Part shown: positions 1 through 6,590 of the stretch, one piece after another
How the letters are laid out: the number at the start of each line of letters is the position of its first letter
Position numbering within the stretch: position 1 is the stretch's first letter
From: Caryophanales bacterium
GTDB lineage: Bacteria > Bacillota > Bacilli > Alicyclobacillales > SLC66
Length of the DNA stretch: 8,951 nt
Direction of reading: 5' to 3'
Assembly (NCBI GenBank): GCA_027341705.1
Contig: DAIELO010000034.1
Location: 1-8,951 of the forward strand
The notes under the pieces: generated by a model
Told to the model about the DNA's origin: nothing
The model's database searches: none
Seen by the model: only the letters and a program-made list of their open reading frames with translations
Made by a program: the position numbers and the translations under genes

Positions 1-1
1 G

Positions 2-922
2 GGTGGCTTAGCTTATGTTGGAAATGGTACGTTGGCAGGTGCAATTTCTGCCGCTGGTGGATTTGGGCAGGTGGGTAGTGCAGGTCGGACAATCGAGCAG
101 TTATTAGTGGAGATTGACGAAGCGACGAAAGTGGCAAATGGCCGCCCGTTTGGTGTGAATTTACCACTCAGTGAGCATAGCGATCGAGAGGAATACGTAA
201 GTGCTATTTTGGATCAGGCGGAGCGTATTAAGGCAGTTAGTCTTTCTGCAGGAAATCCAAGGCCCTATATTGAACGCTTTAAGTCGAAGGGCATCGTGGT
301 GATGACAGTGGTGGCCTCCCCTGCTCAAGCAAAGAAAGTGGAAGCGGCTGGAGCTGATCTGGTGATTGCGGAGGGGTATGAAGCTGGCGGACATAACGGA
401 TTGCAGGAATTAACGACGATGGCACTCATTCCACAGGTGGTGCGAGCGGTGTCTATCCCAGTGGTTGCCGCAGGTGGTATTGCTAGCGGTGAGGGTATTG
501 CTGCCGCGCTTGCATTAGGCGCGGATGGCGTGCAGATTGGTACTCGTTTTGTGGCGACGACCGAATGTCAAGCACATGGGCATTATAAAGAAGAGCTAAT
601 CACGAAAACAGGTGAAGATACTCGTGTGATTGAGCGCAGTTTGGGGAGAATCACGAGGGTGTTGAATTCTCCATTTGTCGAAAAAATTCTGACACTTGAG
701 CAGGATCATCCAGGCTGGGATGTATTAGCGCCTTATTTGCGTGGGGAAAGCAATCGCAAGGCGGCTATTGATGGTAATGTGGAGAATGGGTGGCTTAATT
801 GTGGACAAGGAGTTGGTCTGATCGATGACGTGATTAGCGTGCGTGAACTAATGGAACGTCTGATCAGCGAAGCGAAGGGTGCTACGCAACGATTGTCGAG
901 TCTGTTTTCTGGAAAGGAGTAA
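2..922 (+). CDS. Nitronate monooxygenase / FabK-type FMN flavoenzyme (5' end outside window)
   Basis: This is a COG2070 TIM-barrel flavoprotein. Members oxidise alkyl nitronates (2-nitropropane dioxygenase type) or act as enoyl-ACP reductase II (FabK). The reading frame is open to the first base; upstream of the first TTG (32) it reads GGLAYVGNGT, which continues the family's N-terminal GG-A-V motif, so the true start lies outside and only a few residues are probably missing. Counting from base 2, the EAGGH motif with the family's active-site His is near residues 127-131, the phosphate-binding AAGGIASGEG near 156-165 and GADGVQIGTRF near 173-183. No signal peptide can be judged. The stop is two bases before the molybdoenzyme gene, whose ribosome binding site lies inside this gene's last codons, so the two are almost certainly cotranscribed. 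The GGH-x-G motif and the C-terminal half resemble FabK as much as nitronate monooxygenases, so the substrate is open. Confidence 0.88.
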   Translation, partial: GGLAYVGNGTLAGAISAAGGFGQVGSAGRTIEQLLVEIDEATKVANGRPFGVNLPLSEHSDREEYVSAILDQAERIKAVSLSAGNPRPYIERFKSKGIVVMTVVASPAQAKKVEAAGADLVIAEGYEAGGHNGLQELTTMALIPQVVRAVSIPVVAAGGIASGEGIAAALALGADGVQIGTRFVATTECQAHGHYKEELITKTGEDTRVIERSLGRITRVLNSPFVEKILTLEQDHPGWDVLAPYLRGESNRKAAIDGNVENGWLNCGQGVGLIDDVISVRELMERLISEAKGATQRLSSLFSGKE

Positions 923-924
923 AT

Positions 925-1590
925 ATGGATAACAAAGAACGCTTGCCAAATGGACAGTATTTAACCAAAAAATGGCCGGTTCTCCATGAGGGGGAGGTAC
1001 CCAATACTGACTTATCGTCATGGGACTTGCGAATTTTTGGTCTGGTGGAACAAGAGCGCACCTTGAACTGGGATGAATTGATGGCATTGCCACACGAACA
1101 CAATACGTCTGATATTCATTGCGTGACCACTTGGTCAAAGTACGATAACTTATGGGAAGGAATTCCTTTTCAAACGGTGCTGGATACAGTCGTCGTGCAA
1201 CCGGAGTGTCAATTTGTCATGATTCATGCGGAACACGGTTTTTCTACGAATCTGCCACTTGAAGAATTGCGTAAACCAGGGGTGCTGTTAGCATATCAGC
1301 ACGATGGCAAGCCGTTAGCGCCTGAGCATGGCTATCCGTTGCGGCTGGTGGTGCCACATTTGTATTTTTGGAAAAGTGCGAAGTGGGTGCGCGGCATTGA
1401 ATTGATGCAAGAAGATCGCCCTGGATTTTGGGAAGAACGTGGGTATCACATGTTGGGCGATCCGTATGCCATTGATGATAATAATCCGGATGGGCAGCGT
1501 TTTCGCGATGATCCTGCGTGGTTTGGAGACTCATCTGCAGAAGCAGAACGGCTTTGGCGTGCACACATCAACTCTCTGCGTGGCCGATAA
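925..1590 (+). CDS. Sulfite-oxidase-fold molybdopterin oxidoreductase (YuiH-like)
   Basis: This 221-residue protein belongs to the oxidoreductase molybdopterin-binding family (COG2041; compare B. subtilis YuiH). Cys66 in the DIHCVTTWS motif is placed like the Mo-coordinating cysteine of sulfite oxidases. The block at residues 132-160 (APEHGYPLR, then LYFWKSAKWVRGIEL) and FWEERGYH at 168-175 are family hallmarks for cofactor binding. There is no Tat signal (twin arginine) or lipobox, so unlike MsrP it should act in the cytoplasm. It has no haem or dimerisation domain. AAGGAG at 914-919 lies 5 nt before the ATG. The gene follows the COG2070 flavoenzyme with a 2-nt gap. The physiological substrate of this subgroup is not known to me; a joint redox pathway with the upstream enzyme is inference only. 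Confidence 0.9.
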   Translation: MDNKERLPNGQYLTKKWPVLHEGEVPNTDLSSWDLRIFGLVEQERTLNWDELMALPHEHNTSDIHCVTTWSKYDNLWEGIPFQTVLDTVVVQPECQFVMIHAEHGFSTNLPLEELRKPGVLLAYQHDGKPLAPEHGYPLRLVVPHLYFWKSAKWVRGIELMQEDRPGFWEERGYHMLGDPYAIDDNNPDGQRFRDDPAWFGDSSAEAERLWRAHINSLRGR

Positions 1591-1644
1591 ACAAGAAATT
1601 CATGGAATTTAGTACACTTTTAATTAACGCAGGTGGTGTGTCAA

Positions 1645-1821
1645 TTGGACGGCAAGATAAAAAGCTGGATGTTTGTTTCTGTCATCATTGTGCTCGTTGA
1701 ATTGGGACAATTGGTCGCTCATTACCACTTGCTGTTTTTTGCTCGCGTTTTTTATGTGCTGGCGGGAATTAGCTTGATTGCGATGATCATCCACTATTTT
1801 TTGATGAAAAAGCGAAAGTAA
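1645..1821 (+). CDS. Small two-helix membrane protein, unknown function
   Basis: A 58-residue hydrophobic protein. I choose TTG 1645 because AGGTGG at 1631-1636 lies 8 nt upstream of it; the in-frame GTG codons at 1633 and 1636 overlap that site and would add four residues. It has a short charged N-terminus (LDGKIKS), a first hydrophobic helix (about residues 8-26), a short polar turn with two histidines (AHYHLL), a second helix (about 30-52) and a basic KKRK tail that predicts a cytoplasmic C-terminus. It lies 54 nt after the molybdoenzyme with no terminator between, and ends just before the promoter/operator of the beta-oxidation genes. I do not recognise the family. The evidence that it is real is the coherent membrane topology and the ribosome binding site. 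Confidence 0.62.
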   Translation: MDGKIKSWMFVSVIIVLVELGQLVAHYHLLFFARVFYVLAGISLIAMIIHYFLMKKRK

Positions 1822-1829
1822 ATAAAAAA

Positions 1830-1864
1830 TATGATACACTATAAATGATTGACTGATCAGTCAA
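1830..1864 (+). promoter_or_regulatory. Candidate promoter and TetR-type operator for the beta-oxidation unit
   Basis: TATGAT at 1830-1835 is a plausible -10 element, within an A/T-rich stretch; no good -35 is seen 17 nt upstream. Just downstream, 1849-1864 is a perfect 16-bp palindrome, TTGACTGATCAGTCAA, with no spacer between its half-sites. Its last two bases overlap the start of the AAAGGAGG ribosome binding site (1863-1870). A repressor bound here would block a promoter starting near 1842. TetR-family regulators of fatty-acid genes such as FadR use palindromes built on TGA...TCA half-sites, though the spacing here differs from the B. subtilis FadR box. The palindrome is seen directly; its role and the -10 are inference. 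Confidence 0.6.
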
Positions 1865-1877
1865 AGGAGGGCAATGT

Positions 1878-2660
1878 ATGGCCGAGTTAGTGCATATCAA
1901 GAAGGACAATGGTTTGGCAATCGTCTCAATAGATAATCCACCGATGAACGTGTTGAGCCAATCCGTTGCAAATGAATTGCTTCAGGTGTATCGATCACTG
2001 GAGAATGATTCTGCTGTGGTGGTCATTGTGTTAACTGGTCAAGGGGATCGTGCGTTTATGGCGGGTGCCAATATTAAAGAATTTCCTGACGCATTAGGGC
2101 AACCTGGTCTCGCTTTTCAAATGGCTCAAGGATTTCATGAGTTAATGAATACGATCGATTTTTTTCCGAAACCTACGATTGCCGCGCTTAATGGCTTTAC
2201 ACTAGGCGGAGGGTTGGAACTGGCACTCGCATGTGATATGCGCGTGTGTGATCAGCGTGCCAAACTTGGATTTCCAGAGATTAATTTAGGTATATTCCCA
2301 GGTGCAGGTGGTACTCAGCGATTGCCGCGACTGATTGGTGAGGCAAAAGCAAAAGAACTAATGTTTACTGGTCAGCCGATTACGGCCGAAGAGGCTTATC
2401 GAATCGGGTTAGTGAATGCATTATCTGAGCCTGGTAAAGCGCTTGATGACGCGATTACAATGGCCACGCACATAGCTTCAAAAAGTTTGCCTGCACTTGC
2501 AAAAATTAAAAAAGCAATTGTTGATGGCATCCACTTACCGCTTGAAGAAGCGGTACAGCTAGAAGCAACGTTATTTGACGAAGTGTTTCAGACCAAAGAT
2601 AGTAAAGAAGGCGTTGAGGCCTTTATCGAGAAACGTGAGCCGCATTTTCACAATGAGTGA
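1878..2660 (+). CDS. Enoyl-CoA hydratase (crotonase family)
   Basis: This 260-residue protein hydrates trans-2-enoyl-CoA to 3-hydroxyacyl-CoA, the second step of fatty-acid beta-oxidation. The length is typical of single-domain crotonases. Visible motifs are AGANIKEF (62-69, the GADIK-type CoA-binding loop), GFTLGGGLELALACD (106-120, oxyanion hole) and GFPEINLGIFPGAGGTQRL (131-149). The two catalytic glutamates of rat mitochondrial crotonase (Glu144 and Glu164) correspond to Glu114 and Glu134, with the same 20-residue spacing, which favours hydratase activity over other crotonase reactions. A strong AAAGGAGG ends 7 nt before the ATG. It is the first gene of a unit with the acyl-CoA ligase 25 nt downstream, and the palindrome immediately upstream suggests regulation by a TetR-type repressor. 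A branched-chain or phenylacetate-pathway hydratase cannot be excluded. Confidence 0.93.
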   Translation: MAELVHIKKDNGLAIVSIDNPPMNVLSQSVANELLQVYRSLENDSAVVVIVLTGQGDRAFMAGANIKEFPDALGQPGLAFQMAQGFHELMNTIDFFPKPTIAALNGFTLGGGLELALACDMRVCDQRAKLGFPEINLGIFPGAGGTQRLPRLIGEAKAKELMFTGQPITAEEAYRIGLVNALSEPGKALDDAITMATHIASKSLPALAKIKKAIVDGIHLPLEEAVQLEATLFDEVFQTKDSKEGVEAFIEKREPHFHNE

Positions 2661-2685
2661 TAAATAGCTGAGTAAGGGGGCTGTT

Positions 2686-4218
2686 GTGTTGAATTTTGAT
2701 CACTTGGATGTAAATCTCAAAAACACGGCATCAGCATTGCCAGACGCGGTGGCCTACACATTTGCTGGACGCGAAGTGACCTATGCACAGTTCGATCGCT
2801 TGGTTTCTAATGTTAGTGGTGCTTTATTTGAAATTGGGTTGCGTCACGGCGATGGATTAGCGATTATCTTGCCAAATTCGGATGCCTTCTTGCTATCCTA
2901 TCATGGCGCGTTGCGTCTGGGTCTTTTCTGTGTTCCAATGAATCCTTTGTATACCCCGAATGAATTATTGTTCATGTTAAAGGATAGTGGGGTAAAAGCG
3001 GTGGTAGCACCGGCTCAGTTTGTGGAAATGGCAGGCGCACTGAACGCTATGCTGCCTGGGCTAACATTAATTGCAGTGGGAGCAGAAAAGGTGCCGCAAG
3101 GCATCTTAATGTTCGAAAATCTTATTCATCATGAGTCGATTGAAAACGTTTCCTATCAGCCAGCGCTAAGTGTAGAAGACACCGCCGTCATTCTCTATAC
3201 ATCGGGAACGACAGGCACACCGAAAGGGGCGATGCTGACTCATGCGAATCTTAGTTCTAATGCCTATACAGCAGGTGAGCATCTAGGCTATTCGGCTCAG
3301 GATCGCGTAGTCACCGTGTTGCCGATTTTTCATGTATTTAGCCTTACGGTGTGTTTGAATACCTCAGTGTACAAAGGGGCGCAAATGATCATTTTGCCAC
3401 GCTTTAGTCCGTTAGAGGTGTTATCTGTCATTCAGGATCAGCAGGCCACTATCTTTGCAGGTGTCCCCACCATGTACAATTTTATGATGCAGGCGGCAGA
3501 TCACACACCGTATGATCTGCATAGTCTTCGCTATTGTTTATCTGGCGGGGCAGCGATGCCAGTTGCTGTGATGGAAGCTTTTGAAAAGCGATTTAATGTG
3601 CAAATTCTTGAAGGTTACGGGTTGTCTGAGGCATCCCCAGTTACTGCATTTACACCAGTGGATGGCCGCCCTCGTAAAGTCGGGTCGATCGGCGTGAGTG
3701 TACCGTTGGTGGAACAGAAAATTTTTGATGAAAATGATCAAGAAGTGCCTGTGGGTGAAGTGGGGGAACTCGTGGTACGTGGTCCCAACGTGATGAAAGG
3801 CTATCTACATCGTCCGCAAGAGACAGCAGCAGCTTTGCGCAGTGGCTGGTTGCACACTGGTGATCTGGCTAAAACGGATGAAGATGGTTATTTTTATATT
3901 GTTGATCGCAAAAAGGATATGATTTTAGTCGGTGGGTACAATGTCTATCCACGCGAAGTGGAAGAAGTATTGTTTCGCATGGATGGGATTGTAGAAGTTG
4001 CGGTGATTGGTGCGCCTGACACGGAATATGGCGAGGTGGTAGTGGCATTTATCGTGCGCAAGAATGACCATCTGTCTGAGCAGGCCATTCGTGAGTATTG
4101 CAAAGAATATTTGGCAAAATACAAACAACCAGCACGCTATGTTTTTGTGGCCGAATTACCTAAAAATATGACGGGCAAAGTGTTAAGGCGTGAATTAAGA
4201 GATAGAATGACGAAGTAA
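2686..4218 (+). CDS. Long-chain fatty acid--CoA ligase (acyl-CoA synthetase)
   Basis: This 510-residue adenylate-forming (ANL) enzyme activates a fatty acid with ATP to acyl-AMP and then acyl-CoA. Core motifs are intact: the P-loop YTSGTTGTPKG at 171-181, EGYGLSEASP at 309-318 (A5), TGDLA at 391-395 (A7, ATP-ribose Asp), DRKKDMI at 407-413 (hinge, A8) and NMTGKVLRRE at 494-503, whose Lys498 matches the catalytic A10 lysine. The length and the order of motifs fit LcfA/FadD-like ligases better than acetyl-CoA synthetase. The start is GTG 2686 or TTG 2689; AAGGGGG at 2674-2680 is 5 or 8 nt upstream, so the second is equally possible and the difference is one residue. It follows the enoyl-CoA hydratase by 25 nt, consistent with a fatty-acid degradation operon. 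Chain-length preference cannot be read from the sequence. Confidence 0.92.
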   Translation: MLNFDHLDVNLKNTASALPDAVAYTFAGREVTYAQFDRLVSNVSGALFEIGLRHGDGLAIILPNSDAFLLSYHGALRLGLFCVPMNPLYTPNELLFMLKDSGVKAVVAPAQFVEMAGALNAMLPGLTLIAVGAEKVPQGILMFENLIHHESIENVSYQPALSVEDTAVILYTSGTTGTPKGAMLTHANLSSNAYTAGEHLGYSAQDRVVTVLPIFHVFSLTVCLNTSVYKGAQMIILPRFSPLEVLSVIQDQQATIFAGVPTMYNFMMQAADHTPYDLHSLRYCLSGGAAMPVAVMEAFEKRFNVQILEGYGLSEASPVTAFTPVDGRPRKVGSIGVSVPLVEQKIFDENDQEVPVGEVGELVVRGPNVMKGYLHRPQETAAALRSGWLHTGDLAKTDEDGYFYIVDRKKDMILVGGYNVYPREVEEVLFRMDGIVEVAVIGAPDTEYGEVVVAFIVRKNDHLSEQAIREYCKEYLAKYKQPARYVFVAELPKNMTGKVLRRELRDRMTK

Positions 4219-4252
4219 CCAACTTTTTTGATCGTGAAGAGGTGAGCTTAGG

Positions 4253-4534
4253 GTGTGGGTCTTGCAATTTAGTGTGTTAGGAATTTTGACGTTGGTGGTG
4301 TTTTACGGCCTAAGCTTTATCGTCAATATGATTTTTCATCGTTGGTGGGCAAATTTAATTGCTTATCTCTTATTTCTGATTTACGTTTTCTTGCACTTAG
4401 ATCGCATGAATGTAATATTGTGGGTTATTGTGTTGCTAAGTTTGCTTGCGGTCATTATGGCGGCGTGGAATGTTCGCCAACTCAGGGATCGTGGGTATCA
4501 AATGTTTCAACAAAAGCCACCTTCATCAAAATGA
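4253..4534 (+). CDS. Three-helix membrane protein, probably YuiB-like
   Basis: This 93-residue integral membrane protein has three hydrophobic helices (about residues 5-27, 33-49 and 53-72) and a basic, polar C-terminal tail containing LRDRGYQMF. The GYQMF ending and the N-terminal FxxxFIVNMIF pattern resemble, from memory, the YuiB-like membrane protein family of Bacillus (function unknown); this should be verified by a profile search. Start GTG 4253 is chosen because AGAGGTG at 4238-4244 is 8 nt upstream. It follows the acyl-CoA ligase by 34 nt without a terminator, so it probably shares its transcript. Its last codons (QKPPSSK) are encoded in the left arm and loop of the terminator hairpin. 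Confidence 0.75.
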   Translation: MWVLQFSVLGILTLVVFYGLSFIVNMIFHRWWANLIAYLLFLIYVFLHLDRMNVILWVIVLLSLLAVIMAAWNVRQLRDRGYQMFQQKPPSSK

Positions 4535-4549
4535 GGGTGGCTTTTGTTG
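4508..4549 (+). terminator. Hairpin terminator after the beta-oxidation unit
   Basis: Perfect 14-bp inverted repeat: the left arm 4508-4521 and right arm 4536-4549 enclose a 14-nt loop. The 3' arm ends in CTTTTGTTG, so a T-rich tract is part of the stem and there is no long pure T run after it. The left arm lies in the last codons of the YuiB-like gene and the loop contains its TGA stop. It probably ends the transcript begun at the enoyl-CoA hydratase. Confidence 0.75.
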
Positions 4550-4620
4550 GCATAACTACTCATCGTACCGCGTATTACTTATCATTAAATGAGCGTTGCA
4601 AATAGCCCAAAAACGTCAGC

Positions 4621-4631
4621 TGTGTTATAAT
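4621..4631 (+). promoter_or_regulatory. Extended -10 promoter of the corC-like/ferredoxin unit
   Basis: TGTGTTATAAT contains a perfect TATAAT (4626-4631) preceded by TGn, the extended -10 arrangement, which needs little help from a -35. The 17-nt-upstream position (4603-4608) has no good -35; TTGCAA at 4596-4601 is too far away. Transcription would start near 4638, giving a 5' leader of about 115 nt before the GTG at 4754. Confidence 0.65.
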
Positions 4632-4637
4632 TACATT

Positions 4638-4753
4638 AAAATGCAAATAGCATTAGCTAGGTGAGAGATTTTGGAGGTGAATTCCCGTCGTTTCCTACAG
4701 GTATAACGATGATGATGGTCGTGTATCCTTCTAGGAACTGGCATGGGGAATAA
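4638..4753 (+). promoter_or_regulatory. Structured 5' leader of the corC-like gene
   Basis: The leader starts with a small ATGC/GCAT inverted repeat (4641-4653), then has a strong Shine-Dalgarno GGAGGTGA (4673-4680) with no start codon at normal distance. Immediately after it, 4681-4751 folds by hand into one long hairpin: 4681-4686 with 4746-4751, 4687-4690 with 4738-4742, 4692-4697 with 4732-4737, and 4699-4709 with 4719-4729, with small bulges and a 9-nt loop at 4710-4718. The weak GGGG site (4745-4748) of the GTG start is inside the 3' arm. It may be an RNA switch, a hairpin that brings the strong Shine-Dalgarno close to the start codon, or a small inserted palindrome. I do not recognise a known riboswitch class; TAGGTGAG at 4658-4665 recalls M-box leaders but the rest does not fit. 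Confidence 0.5.
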
Positions 4754-6094
4754 GTGGGCATATCCACCAGTGAAATTATGGATTTTATGTGGGCGATTAT
4801 TCTTGTAATTATTAATGGTTATTTTGTTGCTGCTGAATTTGCGATAGTTCGTTCTCGGCGGACTAGACTAGAACAGTATGCGCAACAAGGTAACAAGATG
4901 GCTAAGCGCGCCTTAGAACTAATTACAAACATTAACGCCTATCTATCGGCAACACAATTAGGAATTACACTTGCTTCATTGGGGCTTGGTTGGACGGCAG
5001 ACCAATCACTTACTCCAGTAATTAAGTCTGTGTTTTTTATTTTTAACAAAGGCACATCGTCCTTTGTTAGTGTACTATCAGCAGTCGTGGCGTTTGCTTT
5101 AGTGACGTTTTTGCAAATTGTTTTTGGGGAGTTAGTTCCAAAGACGCTATCGATTTCTCGCGCGGAAAGTTGGCTAATGGCTTCTGCGTGGTCGTTGAAA
5201 GCTTTTTATCGGATTATGTTTCCTGTTATTTGGTTGTTGAATAAAACCGCTTCAGGCGTACTTGGACTTACTAATATTTCTGTGAATATAGGGGCGGAAA
5301 TGGCCCATTCTGAAGAGGAACTGCGAATGATTGTGACACGTAGCCATGAGAGTGGCGAAATCGACGAGACGGAGCGAGCACTTTTTGATAATGTGTTTGC
5401 ATTTGCTGATCGTGTCGCAAGGGAAATTATGGTTCCTCGTACAGATATGGTGTGCCTTTTTACGGATGAGACACTAAGTGAGTGTCTAGATATTATTCAA
5501 AATGATCGTCATACGCGCTTTCCCTATTGTCACGATGATAAAGATCATGTGGTAGGTTTAATTCATAGTAAAGATTTGTTCAGTTATGTCCTTCAAGGAG
5601 GCACCGACACACCTGGTGCCATCTTGAAGCTTGCGCGTAAAGTGGTGACTGTACCTGAGGCGCTTGTGATTGGCGATGTGCTTAAAGTGTTACAAAAAGA
5701 ACGTTCAGGGCTTGCCATAGTGATCGATGAATATGGAGGCACAGCAGGGATGGTCACGCTAGAGGATATCATCGAAGAATTAGTGGGTGAAATTCAGGAC
5801 GAGTTTGACGAAGAACGTCCGCCTGTCGAAAAGATGGAAGGTTATTACTCGATTGATGCGCGATTGTTGATCGGAGAAGTCAATGAGTTGTTTGGTTTTA
5901 CATTGTCAGATGAAGAAGTGGACACCATAGGCGGTTGGCTTTATGCTCAATTGACAGAACCTCTTAAAGTGGGATTTGAAGTGGAGCTTAAGGGAGTTCG
6001 GTTTGTGGTGGCAGAGGCAGATAGTTTACGCATTACCAGAGTCAATATATTTCCACCCGTAGAAAATATTGTGGAAGAAATAATGGCAGACTGA
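4754..6094 (+). CDS. CorC/HlyC-type membrane protein with CNNM (DUF21) and CBS domains
   Basis: This 446-residue protein has the order CNNM/DUF21 membrane domain, CBS pair and CorC_HlyC domain, as in B. subtilis YhdP/YrkA and other proteins linked to Mg2+ (or Co2+) export and homeostasis. Membrane segments are near residues 10-30, 63-80 (weaker), 104-126 and 144-163, with ELVPKTLSI after the third. The CBS pair spans about 221-345; the MVPRTDMV motif (226-233) and DEYGGTAGMVTLEDIIEELVG (325-345) are family signatures. The CorC_HlyC domain is about 360-435. An in-frame TAA directly precedes GTG 4754, so the start is there or at ATG 4778; GTG has GGGG 5 nt upstream, ATG 4778 has no clear site but would also keep the first helix complete. 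The ferredoxin follows 35 nt later. The old label 'hemolysin' is probably misleading; transported ion unproven. Confidence 0.9.
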   Translation: MGISTSEIMDFMWAIILVIINGYFVAAEFAIVRSRRTRLEQYAQQGNKMAKRALELITNINAYLSATQLGITLASLGLGWTADQSLTPVIKSVFFIFNKGTSSFVSVLSAVVAFALVTFLQIVFGELVPKTLSISRAESWLMASAWSLKAFYRIMFPVIWLLNKTASGVLGLTNISVNIGAEMAHSEEELRMIVTRSHESGEIDETERALFDNVFAFADRVAREIMVPRTDMVCLFTDETLSECLDIIQNDRHTRFPYCHDDKDHVVGLIHSKDLFSYVLQGGTDTPGAILKLARKVVTVPEALVIGDVLKVLQKERSGLAIVIDEYGGTAGMVTLEDIIEELVGEIQDEFDEERPPVEKMEGYYSIDARLLIGEVNELFGFTLSDEEVDTIGGWLYAQLTEPLKVGFEVELKGVRFVVAEADSLRITRVNIFPPVENIVEEIMAD

Positions 6095-6129
6095 TGGTAA
6101 AATGAGCATCAAGAGTGGTGATTTAATTA

Positions 6130-6585
6130 ATGGATAAAGTTGCAGTAAGATTTCAGCCTCAGCGAGCAGAAATTGCAGTTGATCGCGGACATAGTGTGAT
6201 GGAGGCCGCTAAACTCGGGAAAATTACGCTTCCTCATAAGTGCGGTGGCCATGGATCGTGTGGGACTTGCAAAGTGTTAGTGGAGAGTAAGACAGATCTT
6301 ATGCTGCCTACGAACATGGAACGCCGCCATTTAACTGAAGAAAAGTTGACGATAGGATATCGTTTAGCCTGTCAATGTAATCTAACGGGGCCAGCGACCA
6401 TCACTGTTCCGGAAGAACCATTTCGGCGTGTAGTGCGCGAATTACTAGAAGAACAGAGGCAACAGGAGCAGATGTTACAGCATAATTCAGATGTAGCGAC
6501 TGTCTCAGGAACAGGAGATTGCAACGACGAAGTGAGTGATTCATTACCAGATGATCCAACTCGGGAGATTTGGGGACTTTATTAA
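6130..6585 (+). CDS. [2Fe-2S] plant-type ferredoxin with acidic C-terminal extension
   Basis: This 151-residue protein has a beta-grasp ferredoxin domain in about residues 1-96. Cluster ligands are Cys38, Cys44 and Cys47 in HKCGGHGSCGTCKV (C-x5-C-x2-C), plus Cys81 in YRLACQC; Cys83 is an extra neighbouring cysteine. The RLACQ block is typical of adrenodoxin/plant-type electron carriers. Residues 97-151 form an added tail, first charged and probably helical (EEQRQQEQ), then acidic (DDPTREIWGLY at the end), with no domain I recognise. It lacks a signal peptide and so should be cytoplasmic. The start ATG has GGTGAT (6117-6122) 7 nt upstream. It lies 35 nt after the corC-like gene with no terminator between, so both are probably one transcript, ended by the hairpin at 6591-6646. 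Redox partner unknown. Confidence 0.88.
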   Translation: MDKVAVRFQPQRAEIAVDRGHSVMEAAKLGKITLPHKCGGHGSCGTCKVLVESKTDLMLPTNMERRHLTEEKLTIGYRLACQCNLTGPATITVPEEPFRRVVRELLEEQRQQEQMLQHNSDVATVSGTGDCNDEVSDSLPDDPTREIWGLY

Positions 6586-6590
6586 TGTAG

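Noticed and set aside
32..922. TTG at 32 as start of the COG2070 gene
   Set aside because: The in-frame codons before it encode the conserved N-terminal GGLAYV motif, so the gene begins outside the window.
1591..1644. AAATTC / GAATTT small hairpin (1596-1610) as terminator after the molybdoenzyme
   Set aside because: Six A/T-rich pairs with a 3-nt loop and no T run would not be a stable terminator.
1518..1700. 60-codon frame overlapping the end of the molybdoenzyme
   Set aside because: It overlaps two better-supported genes in another frame and has no ribosome binding site or recognisable feature.
1849..1854. TTGACT as a -35 element
   Set aside because: A -10 placed 17 nt downstream would fall at 1872-1877, which is not TATAAT-like and overlaps the translation start.
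4638..4753. M-box (ykoK) magnesium riboswitch before the corC-like gene
   Set aside because: Only TAGGTGAG recalls the start of the M-box; the later conserved blocks and the three-way fold are not seen, and the leader is shorter than the usual M-box.
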